DNA of 64,000 bases from Macrobrachium rosenbergii. Taxonomy: Eukaryota; Arthropoda; Malacostraca; Decapoda; Palaemonidae. The notes under the pieces are model-generated. The model ran no database searches. It was not told the DNA's origin and saw only the letters and a list, made by a program, of their open reading frames with translations. The stretch's first letter is position 1, and every line of letters starts with the position of its first letter. The stretch lies in the NCBI RefSeq assembly GCF_040412425.1, contig NC_089755.1:49447798-49511797 (forward strand). The letters run 5' to 3'. The translations under genes were made by a program, and so were the position numbers. Positions 23,031-34,139 of the stretch are shown here, in pieces.

Positions 23031-23052
23031 CTCTCTCTCTCTCTCTCTCGAA

Positions 23053-23119
<67 letters not shown>

Positions 23120-23309
23120 CTCAGAGCCAGAGGTTCTCTGTACCCACAGGTTTCTCATTCTCTATTAATTCCTTTCTTTCGTATCTCTATCGTCCCCCTT
23201 TTTTTTTTTTTTATATCAGGGTGATACTCAGCTTGACATTTTCTTCATCTATTGATCTATCTAACTCCCACTCACACACTTTTACCAAGCAAAAGGTTGG
23301 GCCAAAACA

Positions 23310-23363
<54 letters not shown>

Positions 23364-23530
23364 GTGTCATGCGGTGAAAGCATTTTCCTCCTCTTCTATC
23401 TCATCGTTCCCTCACCTCCACCTCCTCCTCCTCTTCCTCTTCTTCCTCCTCCCCTCCTCATCCTCCTCCTTCTCCTCCTCCCCTCCTCCTCCTCCTCCTC
23501 CTCCTCCTCCTCCTCCTCCTCCTCGTCTAC
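23031..23530. repeat. cluster of (CT)n, (GA)n and (TCC)n
   Basis: (CT)n blocks at 23031-23116, (GA)n at 23310-23357, and (TCC)n with interruptions at 23405-23523. The Ser/Leu- and Glu-rich frames across them are artefacts. Confidence 0.95.
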
Positions 23531-24078
23531 TAGCGACAAACACTCACAAACACACCCCTTCCCCCCACCAAAAGGTGGGAGTCCGCGACATACACCAGCG
23601 GAGAATCTCGGTCTCGACACAAGTTTAGTCAAAAAGGGGGGGAGAGGGAGGACTGTTGGTGGTGGGGGGAGAGGTTGAAGTTGTTGGTGATGGTGGTGGG
23701 GGTTCGTTGGGGGTTGGGGGTGTAGTCCCTGTAGCCACCGATAGATGGCAGCAAGTGTGGCGTTCGCAAGGAATTATGGTTGTGCAAAGCTTTATGTATG
23801 TCAACGCCACAAACCTCCTTTCGTCGGGTAATTAGCGGCCATGATACGATGTCTACGGTATCCTGGCTTGCAAGGCTGATGTCTGGTTCCTTCGTGGAGA
23901 GGAAAAACCTCTTATTTAGATGGCTTAATAAAACTTGGTATGGCAGTTTATATAATATTCTTTGGGGTGCTGCAAGGCAATTTCAGCCTTACGGACGTTA
24001 GGTCGTATCCCACGCTACAGGGTGGGGCAAAAGTTTTGTGGCTGGGGGTAGATCTGTCGATACACTAACGGGGGGGAG

Positions 24079-24117
<39 letters not shown>

Positions 24118-24148
24118 GTGTGTGTGTGTGTGTTTGTGTGTGTGTGTG
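23531..24148. repeat. G-rich tract then (GT)n
   Basis: The 23631-23727 segment is strongly G-rich on the plus strand and contains GGGGGTTCGTTGGGGGTTGG. (GT)n with a TTG interruption lies at 24078-24148. The unique DNA between holds no supported gene; the 73-codon frame at 23780-24001 is unrecognised. Confidence 0.8.
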
Positions 24149-24389
24149 GTGCTGGGGGGTTGACAGATAACTGTACAAAGGAAAGGAATCGGGGATAAGG
24201 ATAGCACGAAGCCAAAACGGGATAAAAATGAATAATAAATTATTTTCAAAAAACCCTGTTGCTTAATGGTTACAGAGTGGTACAGAAATATAGCGTACTT
24301 TCCACCATCTGTAAAGAAAGTTTATTGATTAAGCCTTGATGTTGTGATGTTGTTTGGTGTTGTGGACAATAATCCAGGTCCAAAATTCA

Positions 24390-24391
<2 letters not shown>

Positions 24392-24432
<41 letters not shown>
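24392..24432. repeat. (GA)n microsatellite
   Basis: About 20 GA units. Confidence 0.97.
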
Positions 24433-24437
<5 letters not shown>

Positions 24438-24804
24438 CTAAGCCCGTCCTATTTTGCCCCAGGTGCCGATATCAATAATACTTCTCACGAACAATTAATT
24501 ATAGTTGAAACATTTCCGAGATGGCGATACTTTTGCCCGACGATGACAGTAATGAAATGACCAGCTAAATCGAATGGTAATTTCAGCAATACAGAGATGA
24601 CAGTAGGCCTAACGGTCAGTACCGTCACACAGAACAACACTGACTGGACTACAGCGCGAAGTACTGTCATTGGACAGAAATTCCTGTCATCACTTCCTGT
24701 TTCAAGAGAAGAAAGTCTCCGTTAGTCCTTCTTCGTCATCACCTTCATCATCATCATTCAGAAGTCTGATATAATCATGATGAACATCACTATCATTTAT
24801 GGTT
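24433..24804. other. unique DNA, nothing recognised
   Basis: No gene or repeat recognised apart from a short CATCATCATC run near 24745. Confidence 0.5.
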
Positions 24805-25027
24805 GAACTGAATATAGAATTTAGGCCAAAGACCAAGCACTGGGACCGATAAGGTCAATCAGGGCTGAAGCGGAAATTGACAGTAAGAGGTTTGAAAGGT
24901 GTAACAGGAGGAAAACCTCGCAGTTGCAATATGAATCAGTTGTTAGAAGAGGGTGGAAAGTAAGATGGAAGACAGAGAATATAAAATGAGGTACAGTAAA
25001 AGGAACGAAAGGGGTTGCAGCTAGGGT
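24805..25027 (+). mobile_element. Family C repeat, 3'-truncated copy
   Basis: Starts TTGAACTGAATATAGAATTT then AGGCCAAAGACCAAGCACTG, and runs through TTTGAAAGGTGTAACAGGAG to GGGTTGCAGCTAGGG. It stops there, so the GTGCAC hairpin end is missing. Confidence 0.85.
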
Positions 25028-26148
25028 AATCTAAAAGACAATGGTCCTTGTTAAGGATGGAGAGCTTTCTTTGGACTGTTACCATCATTAACTCATCATA
25101 ATCATTATATACTATTATTATTATTATCATCCCATACTTTTAAAAGTAACTGGAAATCATTATACTAATCATCATTACCCCAAAGTCATTTCAAAGACCA
25201 TTTTTGATGGTGAGGATGAAGACACAGATTCACGACTAAAGTTTTGAAGTCACTTAAAATTTTGAAGTTACTGAGAATTTTGAAGCAACTGAAAATTCCA
25301 AGTCACTGAAATTTTTGAAGGCTCTGAAAGTCTTGAAGTCACTGCAACTTGGACATCCGCAAATCTCCCGCATTCTTTGAAACGTGAGCAACTGAGGCTT
25401 TTGAAGCCAGTGGAACAGGAAAAAAAAAGACTTGTAAAGTAAAAAAAAATAATCATAATGAAAGACTTCCTAAGTTACGGGCTGCTGTAGAGCAAGAGCC
25501 CGTGCCAGCACAAGGCTGGCTAAATCTAAGTAGTAGTAGACTTCTTAAGTTAAAATAATCTAAGAAAAACAGACTTCTGAATAAATATCTAGGAATAAGA
25601 TATTTCGGAGACCAGTACAGTCAGGAACTACAGACCGTTTCATCAGTCAAGAAACTTTGAAAATCAAGACTTCTTAAGTCAATAAAACCTCGATTACCCA
25701 ACTGGTGAAGTCAGTGTACCTTGCAATAAAAGACATCTCAGGCAAACAACGAAATAGAATTCTGTAAACAAACTACGAATTAAAGAATTCTATAGTCGAG
25801 CAATTGAATAATGAACAACAGAATTCTTAAGTAGATACGTTTTCGAATAACAGATTTCTGAGGTAAAAAGAAAAAAGTAGGAATAACAGATGTTTGGTCA
25901 TTAAATCTTGGAAGAACCAAGACCCTTTAAAAGTGAATGGAACCTAACGTCAGTCTTCTGAAACTTGGAATAACTTTGAATACCGAAACTACTATAACGC
26001 CTGAAATAGCTGAGTGTTCTGAAGTCAAGGGGAGTTGGAATAACCAACTAGGACTCCTGAATCTACAGAAACTTTACAGAGTGCCTTCTACCGTCTAAGA
26101 TGCCTACAAGAACTAAAGTCTTCTGAGGTCATTGAAACTTGAAATAAA

Positions 26149-26486
26149 ACAAGTAAGAAATGCGCCGAAGTTTCTTCGGCGCGATCGAGTTTTCTGTATG
26201 AGCCGCGGCCCATGAAGCTTTCAGCCACGGCCGGGTGGTGGCATGTCCTATAGCGTTGCCAGACGCACGATTATCGGTAACTTAAACCTTAAATAAAAAT
26301 GTTAAAAACTACTGAGGCTAGAGGGCTGCAATTTGGTATGTTTGATGACTGGAGGGTGGATGATCAACACACCAATTTGCAGCCCTCTAGCCGCAGTAGT
26401 TTTTAAGATCTGAGGGCGGACAGAAATAGTGCGGACGGACGGACGGACAAAGCCATCTCAGTAGTTGTCTTTTACAGAAAACTAAA
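26149..26486 (+). mobile_element. Family D structured repeat, copy 2
   Basis: It has the same order of parts as the copy at 17045: the GCGCCGAAG hairpin, a GAGCCGCGGCCCAT block, long inverted arms around CTAGAGGGCTGCAATTTGG and CCAATTTGCAGCCCTCTAGC, then CGGACGGACGGACAAAGCC. A terminal CTTTTACAGAAAACTAAAA is present. It sits inside the fossil array. The internal CGGCCCATGAAG region lacks about 60 bp found in copies 1 and 3. Confidence 0.9.
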
Positions 26487-26764
26487 AACAAAGCCTTCTG
26501 AATTAGCTCACTGAAATAAGGGAGACTTAAAGTAGTCAATAACTTGGAATAACCAGACCCTTAGTAGTCATCTTGAAATAAATACGCCTTCTAATGATAC
26601 TGGAACTTAAAATAACTGAGGTTATGATAAATGAGTTGCCTGTAATCACTGGAACTTCAAGCATCTGAAGTTTATGAAGTCAATAAAAATAGGAGTTACT
26701 GAAAGGTCATCTAACTGAAATTTCTGGTGCCATTGAATCTTGAAATTGGTTAACCGCAGTAGAG

Positions 26765-27109
26765 CAGTGGTCTAAACCTAGGGTACCTGTACCCGCAAGG
26801 GGTACGAAACCTTAAACCCTGGGGTACGAGACATGATAGCCACTAAAAATGTGTTGGTGTGCACTATATGGTATTACTCGTAATTACTGTTATAATGTGC
26901 ATTCATTGTATCCTACAAACTAACACTTTTCATTTGAAATAAAAAAAGTACCTTTGTTCAGTAACTGAATACATCTAATAATTTCTCAGCAAGGTTTGTA
27001 TCACTAATCCTTTTCATATGTTTGTGTTGTATTTATATTGGATGGGGGTACGAGAAAACCTTCTGAGATATCCAGGGGTACGGGCATCGAAAAAGGTTAA
27101 GAACCATTG
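26765..27109. mobile_element. 345-bp hAT-like non-autonomous element
   Basis: Left end CAGTGGTCTAAACCTAGGG and right end (reverse complement) CAATGGTTCTTAACCTTTTT form imperfect terminal inverted repeats of the CAGTGGTTCT type seen in hAT elements. A perfect 8-bp duplication, CAGTAGAG, flanks it at 26757-26764 and 27110-27117. Subterminal motifs GGGGTACGAAACC and GGGGTACGAGAAAACC appear on both sides. It has no transposase frame. Confidence 0.92.
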
Positions 27110-27575
27110 CAGTAGAGGGCTTGGAAAAATTGCAGAAAGTACCATCCATGACACTTTATTAAATTTTGTTGTGAGGATTTTGAGACGCTTGTGACTTGAG
27201 AATTATAATTCCACGTGTCCTTGAGACTTGAAAAAATATATTCTTGAAGTTACAAATACCCTGGAAATCTGTGAATCTATAACATAACAAAAGGCTCTGA
27301 AATTTGCCAGAACATGTAAAAGGTTTCTAAAACCAGAGACGAACTTTTTTAGGATTTACAAAGAGACCTTTTGAAATCCCCAAGTCACAATTTAATTTAC
27401 GAAATATGTTGAGCTCTGAGATTAAAATACCCTGAAATTTAATTTTTTTAAGCATAAAAAATTATATATAAAATGATGAAGGTCTCAAGTTATTCCAAGA
27501 AAATCTGTATAATTCAAGAAATGACTGGTGGCCCCGAAATGGGTAAAATTATGGAGGTAGTGTTTTTAAACCAGA

Positions 27576-27578
<3 letters not shown>

Positions 27579-27630
<52 letters not shown>

Positions 27631-27692
27631 AACGTAAATCCTATTGATATGGAAGAAGCCCACAGGGTCCACTGACTTGAAATTCAAGCTTC
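27579..27692 (-). mobile_element. Family B 3' end with (AAT)n tail
   Basis: The minus strand reads TTTGGAAGCTTGAATTTCAA, then TGGACCCTGTGGGCTTCTTC and CATATCAATAGG, followed by about 17 AAT units. The tRNA-like head seen at 8815 is absent, so this is a truncated copy or the shared tail of a partner LINE. Confidence 0.75.
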
Positions 27693-28148
27693 CAAAGAAT
27701 ATGGTGTTCATTTGGCAGACTAATACTGTCTGATTGAGGAAAAAAGAAATGTGTTCAGACTTGAATGTTCCTTGAAATCTACCAATACAAAAATCATTTA
27801 AAAAAATCTAGATTAACCAGATTTAGAATCTAAACTTCTTAGAAGACTTCGAGACCTGAAGAACCCAATTATGAAGGAAACATTTTTAGAATCAAAGAAA
27901 TGTCGAAGCTCATCAGAACTTCCGACATCATTCGATACAAAGAAATCATCGAAACTTAAAAATAATAAAACTTTTGGAATAACTGAGGCGACCGAACCCT
28001 TCGGAAGTTTAACCGCCATCACGATGATTGATAGGATAAATGGAAAGATTTTTACAATGCCTTGTAATGTTGCATAAGTGAAGATTCAACCGTGGAATAT
28101 ATATATATTAACTTTATCACATACACAATTGTTCTGTGCATTAGTAGA

Positions 28149-28283
28149 ATTACTAAAAGGACCTCATTATCAAGTATCCGTACGGATACTTGATAATGTG
28201 GACTGTTTGTCCAAGGAAGCTTGTAACTTTTTCTGAATAAATACTCCATTAGATACCATCCAGTTTGAATGAGGTCCTTTTAG

Positions 28284-28287
<4 letters not shown>
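28149..28287. repeat. nested palindromes: 20-bp inverted repeat around a 34-bp perfect palindrome
   Basis: Outer arms ATTACTAAAAGGACCTCATT (28149-28168) and AATGAGGTCCTTTTAGTAAT (28268-28287) are perfect complements. The segment 28165-28198 is a perfect 34-bp palindrome centred on CCGTACGG and overlaps the left arm by four bases. The right arm runs straight into (TA)n. Confidence 0.97.
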
Positions 28288-28524
<237 letters not shown>

Positions 28525-28710
28525 AGTTTTCATAAACAAAGTAAACACTGGCTTAAAGCGGAGTTTATAATACGAGCAAACGTTTCATTCAGATGACAGC
28601 ACTCAGCATCGACGAAAAATGTTCAGAGTCAACGCACAGCGAAACGCAACTGTATAATAAATGAGTATACTGTAGTTGTGTCGACGCGAAAGAAGAACGC
28701 CTAGTTTTGA

Positions 28711-28746
28711 CCAAGGTCCTTTAAATATACTCTTCAAGGACCTTGG
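28711..28746. repeat. short hairpin (11-bp perfect stem)
   Basis: CCAAGGTCCTT at 28711-28721 is complementary to AAGGACCTTGG at 28736-28746, with a 14-bp loop. The wider flanks (GACGCGAAAGAAGAACGC and CGCGACTTTCGTCTTCTT) are also roughly complementary, so the structure may extend. Confidence 0.8.
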
Positions 28747-29039
28747 TTTTGACGCGACTTTCGTCTTCTTGTGCAAGACTCTACGGATCTTCACTGGCAC
28801 AATTTGACGTTTTAAAAGGGTAACTATAATACTTTCAGTGCGTCGTCATGTGACACAAACAGCACAAACATCCCGATATTCCTCTACGTTCTTTGTCATA
28901 TCACGCCTTTCTTCATCATTCGAAAAACCTATTCCTAATTTCCACTTGATAAAGAAGCGATTTACAAACAGAAATTATATGCAGAAGCATAGGCTGTTAT
29001 ATCTAACTGGCTTCTGCCTCCGAAGATTATGGGAAAACA

Positions 29040-29325
29040 GAATTGAACTGAGTATAGGATTGAGGCCAAAGGCCAAGCACTGGGACCTATGGGGTCATTC
29101 AGCGCCGAAACAGAAACTGACAGCAAAAAGGTTTGAAAGGTGTAACAGGAATAAGACCTCGCAGCTGCACCATGAACAAACTGTTAGGAGAGGGTTGAGG
29201 AAAATAAGACGGAAGAAAGAAAATATGAAAGGAGGTACAGTAAAAGGAACGAAAGGGGCTGCAGCAGCTAGGGGCCGAAGGCACGCTGCAAAGAACCTTA
29301 AGTAATGCCTACAGTGCACCGCAGC
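29040..29325 (+). mobile_element. Family C repeat, copy 3
   Basis: Begins ATTGAACTGAGTATAGGATT then GAGGCCAAAGGCCAAGCACT and ends near CCTACAGTGCACCGCAGCG. The final GTGCAC palindrome half is lost. The 155-codon frame at 28838-29305 overlaps it and is not a gene. Confidence 0.88.
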
Positions 29326-29346
29326 GTTGTCAAGGCTATAACTTCT

Positions 29347-29431
29347 ATTTGCAGTATCTGCAAAAATACAAAGCTGAGAAAAATGGTCGATACTCCCTTG
29401 CCTTACTACTGATTTTGCAGATACTGCAAAT
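29347..29431. repeat. 85-bp element with perfect 19-bp inverted ends
   Basis: ATTTGCAGTATCTGCAAAA (29347-29365) and TTTTGCAGATACTGCAAAT (29413-29431) are exact reverse complements. Each arm is itself nearly palindromic (GCAGTATCTGC). The spacer is 47 bp. It lies just downstream of the Family C copy. Confidence 0.95.
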
Positions 29432-29859
29432 GAGACCCCCTACATACTCGTGGAAAGCATTGAAGAATCATTCTGAAGCTGCAGTAATTTGCGTATTAAG
29501 TGTTTCACGAGTCCAGTGGGTGGCATATCTCAATTTCGAAAATTTTGTAGATACTAAAGTTTTCCATTTTAGGGCAGTATTGGCCTCCGTCCTTATTGTG
29601 ACTCACTTGAACTAAATCGCTACGGTACCGGCTAGTTTCAGTGAGGCCTATTTCTTGTTTTTAAAAGGCGGAGGCATAAAATCACGCTAATTAGTCTCCT
29701 TTTATTAATGATTGGGATCTTTAAAGACTCCATTAAAATAAAAAAACGCAGGAAATATCTGCTATGAAATTAAATTTTGAGATCACACTTTCCGTTAGTT
29801 ATCTGAAATTTATGTTAAGGAAAATTTTGTCCTATGAAATTGACGTATTATGGAAGCTC

Positions 29860-29953
29860 TGTGGAGAGAGAGAGAGAAACTGACGTCTCATTACTGAAGA
29901 TTGGTGGCAAGAGATAGATAGATGCACGGTAAACTGGTGTTTCATGACTGAGG

Positions 29954-29993
<40 letters not shown>

Positions 29994-30083
29994 CCGTTGA
30001 AATTGACGTCTCATTATCGAAGATCGGTAGTGAGATATTGATTTCTGCAGATTAAATTGGTGTCGCACCACTGATGGTCAGTC

Positions 30084-30147
<64 letters not shown>

Positions 30148-30248
30148 GCTAACCGACCAAACAATATTGGACTTGCGTGTTTTATATATGAACGGAATCC
30201 GGTAAAGTACGATGGCTAATTTCATGCTGAGGTTTCCATTTGAAATTC

Positions 30249-30304
<56 letters not shown>

Positions 30305-30448
30305 GCCCTCGCTAGTTACCTACAATAATGAGACTATTTTATTGTATAAATATTAATCTCTCTCTTTCCTCTTGAAACTGATCTTCAATAATGATACGTC
30401 AATTTTAATATGTAAATATCAAACAGTCTCTCTCTCCCCACACCCCCT

Positions 30449-30508
<60 letters not shown>

Positions 30509-30565
30509 CACGCTGACCTTCCATGATGAGACGCCATTTCAATTTACGAAAAGTTAAACAGATCC
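29860..30565. repeat. ~700-bp inverted array of (GA)n-bearing units
   Basis: On the left, units such as AACTGACGTCTCATTACTGA and AATTGACGTCTCATTATCGA alternate with (GA)n tracts (29950-29989, 30097-30142). On the right the same unit appears in reverse orientation beside (CT)n tracts (30250-30301, 30454-30504), for example TCTTCAATAATGATACGTCA and CTTCCATGATGAGACGCCAT. The two halves face each other around unique DNA near 30145-30245. Confidence 0.8.
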
Positions 30566-30654
30566 CTACGTCGCTCTCGCTTTAACCAGAAAAAACGTAG
30601 CTCTCAGTATGTCTGTCTGTCTGTCTCGCTCCCTGAGCCTACTCGATTCGACGA

Positions 30655-30705
30655 ACACACACACATACGCTCCCTGACGCCAAGCCATGTCTACAAACAC
30701 ACACA

Positions 30706-30735
<30 letters not shown>
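30655..30735. repeat. (CA)n microsatellites
   Basis: CA-rich stretches at 30655-30668 and 30695-30735, preceded by (TCTG)n near 30607-30626. Confidence 0.93.
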
Positions 30736-30736
<1 letters not shown>

Positions 30737-30905
30737 GCAATGTTGTCCCTGAGCAACCCGTGCAGACCCCAGCAGAATGTGTTAAATGAAGTCCTAACAG
30801 GCTGAGCTTTGATAGACAAATACCCATTGGCCACAGATTGCCTACATTAGAGGGGTGTCCGATGCGAGAGATTCAAGGGGGAGTACTGTCGTAGCTGTGG
30901 GGAGA

Positions 30906-30922
30906 GGGGAGGGAGGGGAGGG
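30906..30922 (+). other. G-quadruplex motif
   Basis: GGGGAGGGAGGGGAGGG matches the four-run G3+ loop-1 pattern, in a G-rich segment running to about 30960. Confidence 0.8.
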
Positions 30923-30960
30923 AGGAAGGGGGTTGTAGGGGTGGGATGATTGGGGAAAGA

Positions 30961-31344
30961 ATCTCATGGTTAAAATGGAGAAAATGAAATTGGGAAGAGG
31001 ATTTTTTTTAGGAGTTAGGGCGTTGGTTACTGATATGGGGTGTGAGGGAGAAAACGATGATTATTTTTGTCAAAGCAGAGGCCTATGGAAAGGGCAAAAT
31101 AGTATCCTTTTCCAGCCTAGGCTCGAAGAGAACTGGTAAAGAAGGATGAAGAAAAAGAGGAGAGGATGTTGAAACTCGAAGTGAGGAAAGGATCTGTTTC
31201 TTAAATGATGGAATTTTGGGAAAACAGAAGAATAGACTTGAAAATTTTTTTTATACTATATTTATTTTCATTTCTAATTTGTAGCAAAATCAATGGTCTC
31301 AAGATAGAAAAACTAACGAACTTCCACATACAGACAAAAAAATT
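30961..31344. other. G/A-rich unique DNA, nothing recognised
   Basis: No gene or repeat recognised. Confidence 0.5.
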
Positions 31345-31640
31345 CTAACAGTATTTTTTCAAGACAAAGTTCTCATGATGGCGTCCAGCGTCGCGTGACG
31401 CAAAGACCGCTGTGAAATCCCACCACTTCCCTCTTTCCTGCGCTTTGTCTTTCACAAGTCTCCACTCATCTCCAACCTCCCTTCTCTGAGTTCTCATCAA
31501 AGTAGGTCTGGGTTCTCCAACTCTTCTGGTGTCCACAGGAGGCGGGCTGACACTACCACGCACTGCTTTCCCAGAGGAGGGGCGAAGGATATGTCCAGGC
31601 CATCTCATTCCTTTCAATTTATCTAATTTACATACTTCCT
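31345..31640 (-). mobile_element. LINE ORF2 C-terminal remnant
   Basis: A 90-codon minus-strand frame contains MRWPGHILRPSSGKAVRG, then RRVGEPRPT, then DEWRLVKDKAQERGKWWDF. This order (RWxGHxxR, a basic GRPR-like linker, then an RxKW segment) is the conserved C-terminal tail of many non-LTR retrotransposon ORF2 proteins. Upstream codons KLDKLKG continue the frame past the first methionine. No reverse-transcriptase core is adjacent, so the copy is 5'-truncated. The frame stays open over the recognisable part, so it may be younger than the other LINE fossils here. Confidence 0.65.
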
Positions 31641-32430
31641 GTTCCTAGTTGACTAAGGCCCGTGACCCCTGATTGATGACCTTCTTAAGCAAGGTCACCA
31701 ATCATACATCCAGAGTGGAAATCGAGGAGACAAAGTAATTAGTGCTTCATTAAACCCTATCCATCATTCCGAAGGCAATGATTCATGGTGTCTCTCCTGA
31801 GCAAGGCAACAATTTTCGATTGTGGCTCTAACCTTTACCCGAAGAGGTGTCAACCTGCAAGGTGGTCGTGCCCTGAACTTGGGACCTTGCCCGGGACCCT
31901 AAACCCAGGTGTTACCAACTGGGCCAGCTGGATCAGATGGCCACTAAGCAGAAGGGACGCAACTCCCAGACGGCATACACATATTACCCCAAAACATACC
32001 CCATATAAAAATAGAAGTAAACTACGACAACCACAGTACAGTGGTTATCAATCCATTCATGTTTATAAATGATATAAATAAGGTAAACTTTAAAGTGAGA
32101 ACAATTTGTACTGAGAACGCTGGGAACCCTCAAGAATTATGCAAAAGTTTTTAGTTATATGTAGATTTTTCTCTGAATGTTTATCAGGTAAGAAGCAACG
32201 GTCTTGCCCTTTATAAACTGAGGTCCAAGAGGGCAAATACATAAACCAGGTCTCCTATCTGTAGTGCTAAGCATGACAAATTTCCCCTTGTTTATTGTTT
32301 GGAAAGGTCTCATAATTTTTCTTAGTTGAAAAAGAAATACCCAAACTTCATTTTCGTTACTGCCAGCAATTTTCAGCTGTTGTTTAGGGATCCCGTAAGT
32401 TAACATGAAAGGAGCACAATTTATATCACT
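31641..32430 (-). other. mostly unique DNA with a tRNA-like patch (31850-31950)
   Basis: Minus strand near 31950 reads CAGCTGGCCCAGTTGGTAAC, resembling a tRNA A-box region. About 45 bp on it reads GGTCCCAAGTTCAGGGC, a weak B-box. This may be a decayed SINE head. An 83-codon minus frame at 32155-32406 is unrecognised. Confidence 0.3.
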
Positions 32431-32435
32431 GCACT

Positions 32436-32439
<4 letters not shown>

Positions 32440-32514
<75 letters not shown>

Positions 32515-32538
32515 CACACATATATATATAACTGCATT

Positions 32539-32618
<80 letters not shown>

Positions 32619-32637
32619 TAAATAAATAAATAAATAA

Positions 32638-32670
<33 letters not shown>
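32440..32670. repeat. duplicated (TA)n tracts and (AAAT)n
   Basis: Two TA tracts are each introduced by ACTGCA(C/T)TGAGA (32431 and 32531), so the tract and its flank were duplicated together. (AAAT)n at 32615-32642 interrupts the second. Confidence 0.93.
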
Positions 32671-32672
<2 letters not shown>

Positions 32673-33372
32673 TTTAAAAACTTTAGCTTTGCGATTTGCA
32701 AGTAAAGAGTTATAAAGCAATGAAAAACCAAAATAAGCATTTACGCTGAAAAATCGTCAGGTGTAAAAATGGATAACATACGAATGCGGAAACTATTAAA
32801 CTGTATTGGGTAATATATACACACACATATATATATAATTATTTATATATACACATGCTTCATATATACACATGATTAATCTATTCCTAAATTCTTCCGA
32901 ACAGGAGAACAAAAATCATCACTAATAATGATACGAACAGAGAGACAAATCGGCCAAGATATGGTTCACGGCCGTAAAGTATGCTTCCTATCTTATCTCT
33001 AATCTCTCTGTTATCAGTAAAATACGAGGGCAGCGCCACATCACTTCTTCTTTCACCCAGCGCTACAATCATTTGATTTTGGCAGCGTCAAGATAGCGCC
33101 ACCCTATTAGGAAAAAAAAAAATAGCGCACATACTAATACTCGTTTTTTTTTTTATGAAGATCTAATCTTACGTGGTGGGATGAGAGGTTACGTCAACTC
33201 TTGATAAATCTTACATAATTAAAACCTCGTTTTTGAAATTTAACCTTTTCTTGTCATGTGTCAATAGTTTCTGCAGGAATAAAGGTCACCTATGCCATTA
33301 TTAATTCCAAAGCGAAAGGTATTTTAGGTCATATTTTGCCAATATGAGTTGTATACGTGTTAGAATCATTGC
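32671..33372. other. unique DNA, nothing recognised
   Basis: A 61-codon minus-strand frame at 32887-33072 has no recognised family. Confidence 0.45.
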
Positions 33373-33377
33373 ACGGC

Positions 33378-33437
<60 letters not shown>

Positions 33438-33438
33438 T
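33373..33438. repeat. (AAT)n microsatellite
   Basis: About 21 AAT units. Confidence 0.97.
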
Positions 33439-33808
33439 ATAAACAATTTTTATTTTGGATAAAATAATGGAGCGAAAACGCCATGACATTCCAGGAGCAA
33501 GATTTGCATTCAAGATCAGGTGTGAATTACACAGTGTGGGAGGGTGGGTATTCGACGGGATGCTGATGAGCCTCCTATATTGAGATACAAAACGGCACGA
33601 GCAGTTCAGTTTCATTCAGGAACTGAAGTGTGAAATGGTGGTAAACAATGAGAATTAAATGTGACTTCCGCAAACGTTCACTATTTGATTACACAGGTAT
33701 CATCTCAACTGAGCAACTTCTATAACTTCCCCTGTGGTACCATTTATCATTCTTTTCCGCCATCTGACTACTAGTATTCCTCTTTAAGCTCTATACTCAC
33801 ATCGACGA

Positions 33809-33814
<6 letters not shown>
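33439..33814. other. unique DNA, nothing recognised
   Basis: No gene or repeat recognised. Confidence 0.5.
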
Positions 33815-33872
<58 letters not shown>

Positions 33873-33929
33873 TATACATATATATACATATATATATACA
33901 TATATATATATATATAATTATATATATAC

Positions 33930-33982
<53 letters not shown>

Positions 33983-34030
33983 TATATATACATATATATA
34001 TATTATATATATATATATGTATATATATAC
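33815..34030. repeat. (TA)n with regular TACATA and TAATTA interruptions
   Basis: TA repeat with periodic TATACATATA and TATAATTATA variants, including two blocks that read as near-duplicates (about 33893-33950 and 33975-34030). Confidence 0.93.
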
Positions 34031-34139
34031 ATGAACCCCAAGGGTTGCTCACCCAAGGCTGGGGGCTGCTGCAACGCCTCACCCTTCTATAAACCCCGTC
34101 CCGACTTAAGACGTTATTCCCAACCGTGCTGAATGACGC

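Larger units (their letters stand above)
25200..28020. repeat. ~2.8 kb fossil tandem array, ~33-bp-like units, interrupted
   Basis: Variants of AAGTCACTGAAACTTGGAAT and GACTTCTTAAGTCA recur across the interval (25240-25420, 25540-25700, 25930-26140, 26490-26740, and more weakly 27100-27480 and 27740-27990). Spacing is close to 30-45 bp but irregular. The composition and phrase type resemble a decayed relative of the 32-bp array at 21360-22385. The tract is interrupted by Family D (26149-26486), a hAT-like element (26765-27109) and a Family B tail (27579-27692). No gene is visible. Confidence 0.6.

Noticed and set aside
28838..29305. 155-codon plus-strand frame
   Set aside because: Most of it lies over the Family C repeat, and the same frame is broken in other copies.
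31850..31950. Possible tRNA gene on the minus strand
   Set aside because: An A-box-like segment is present, but the B-box is weak and the stems do not pair.
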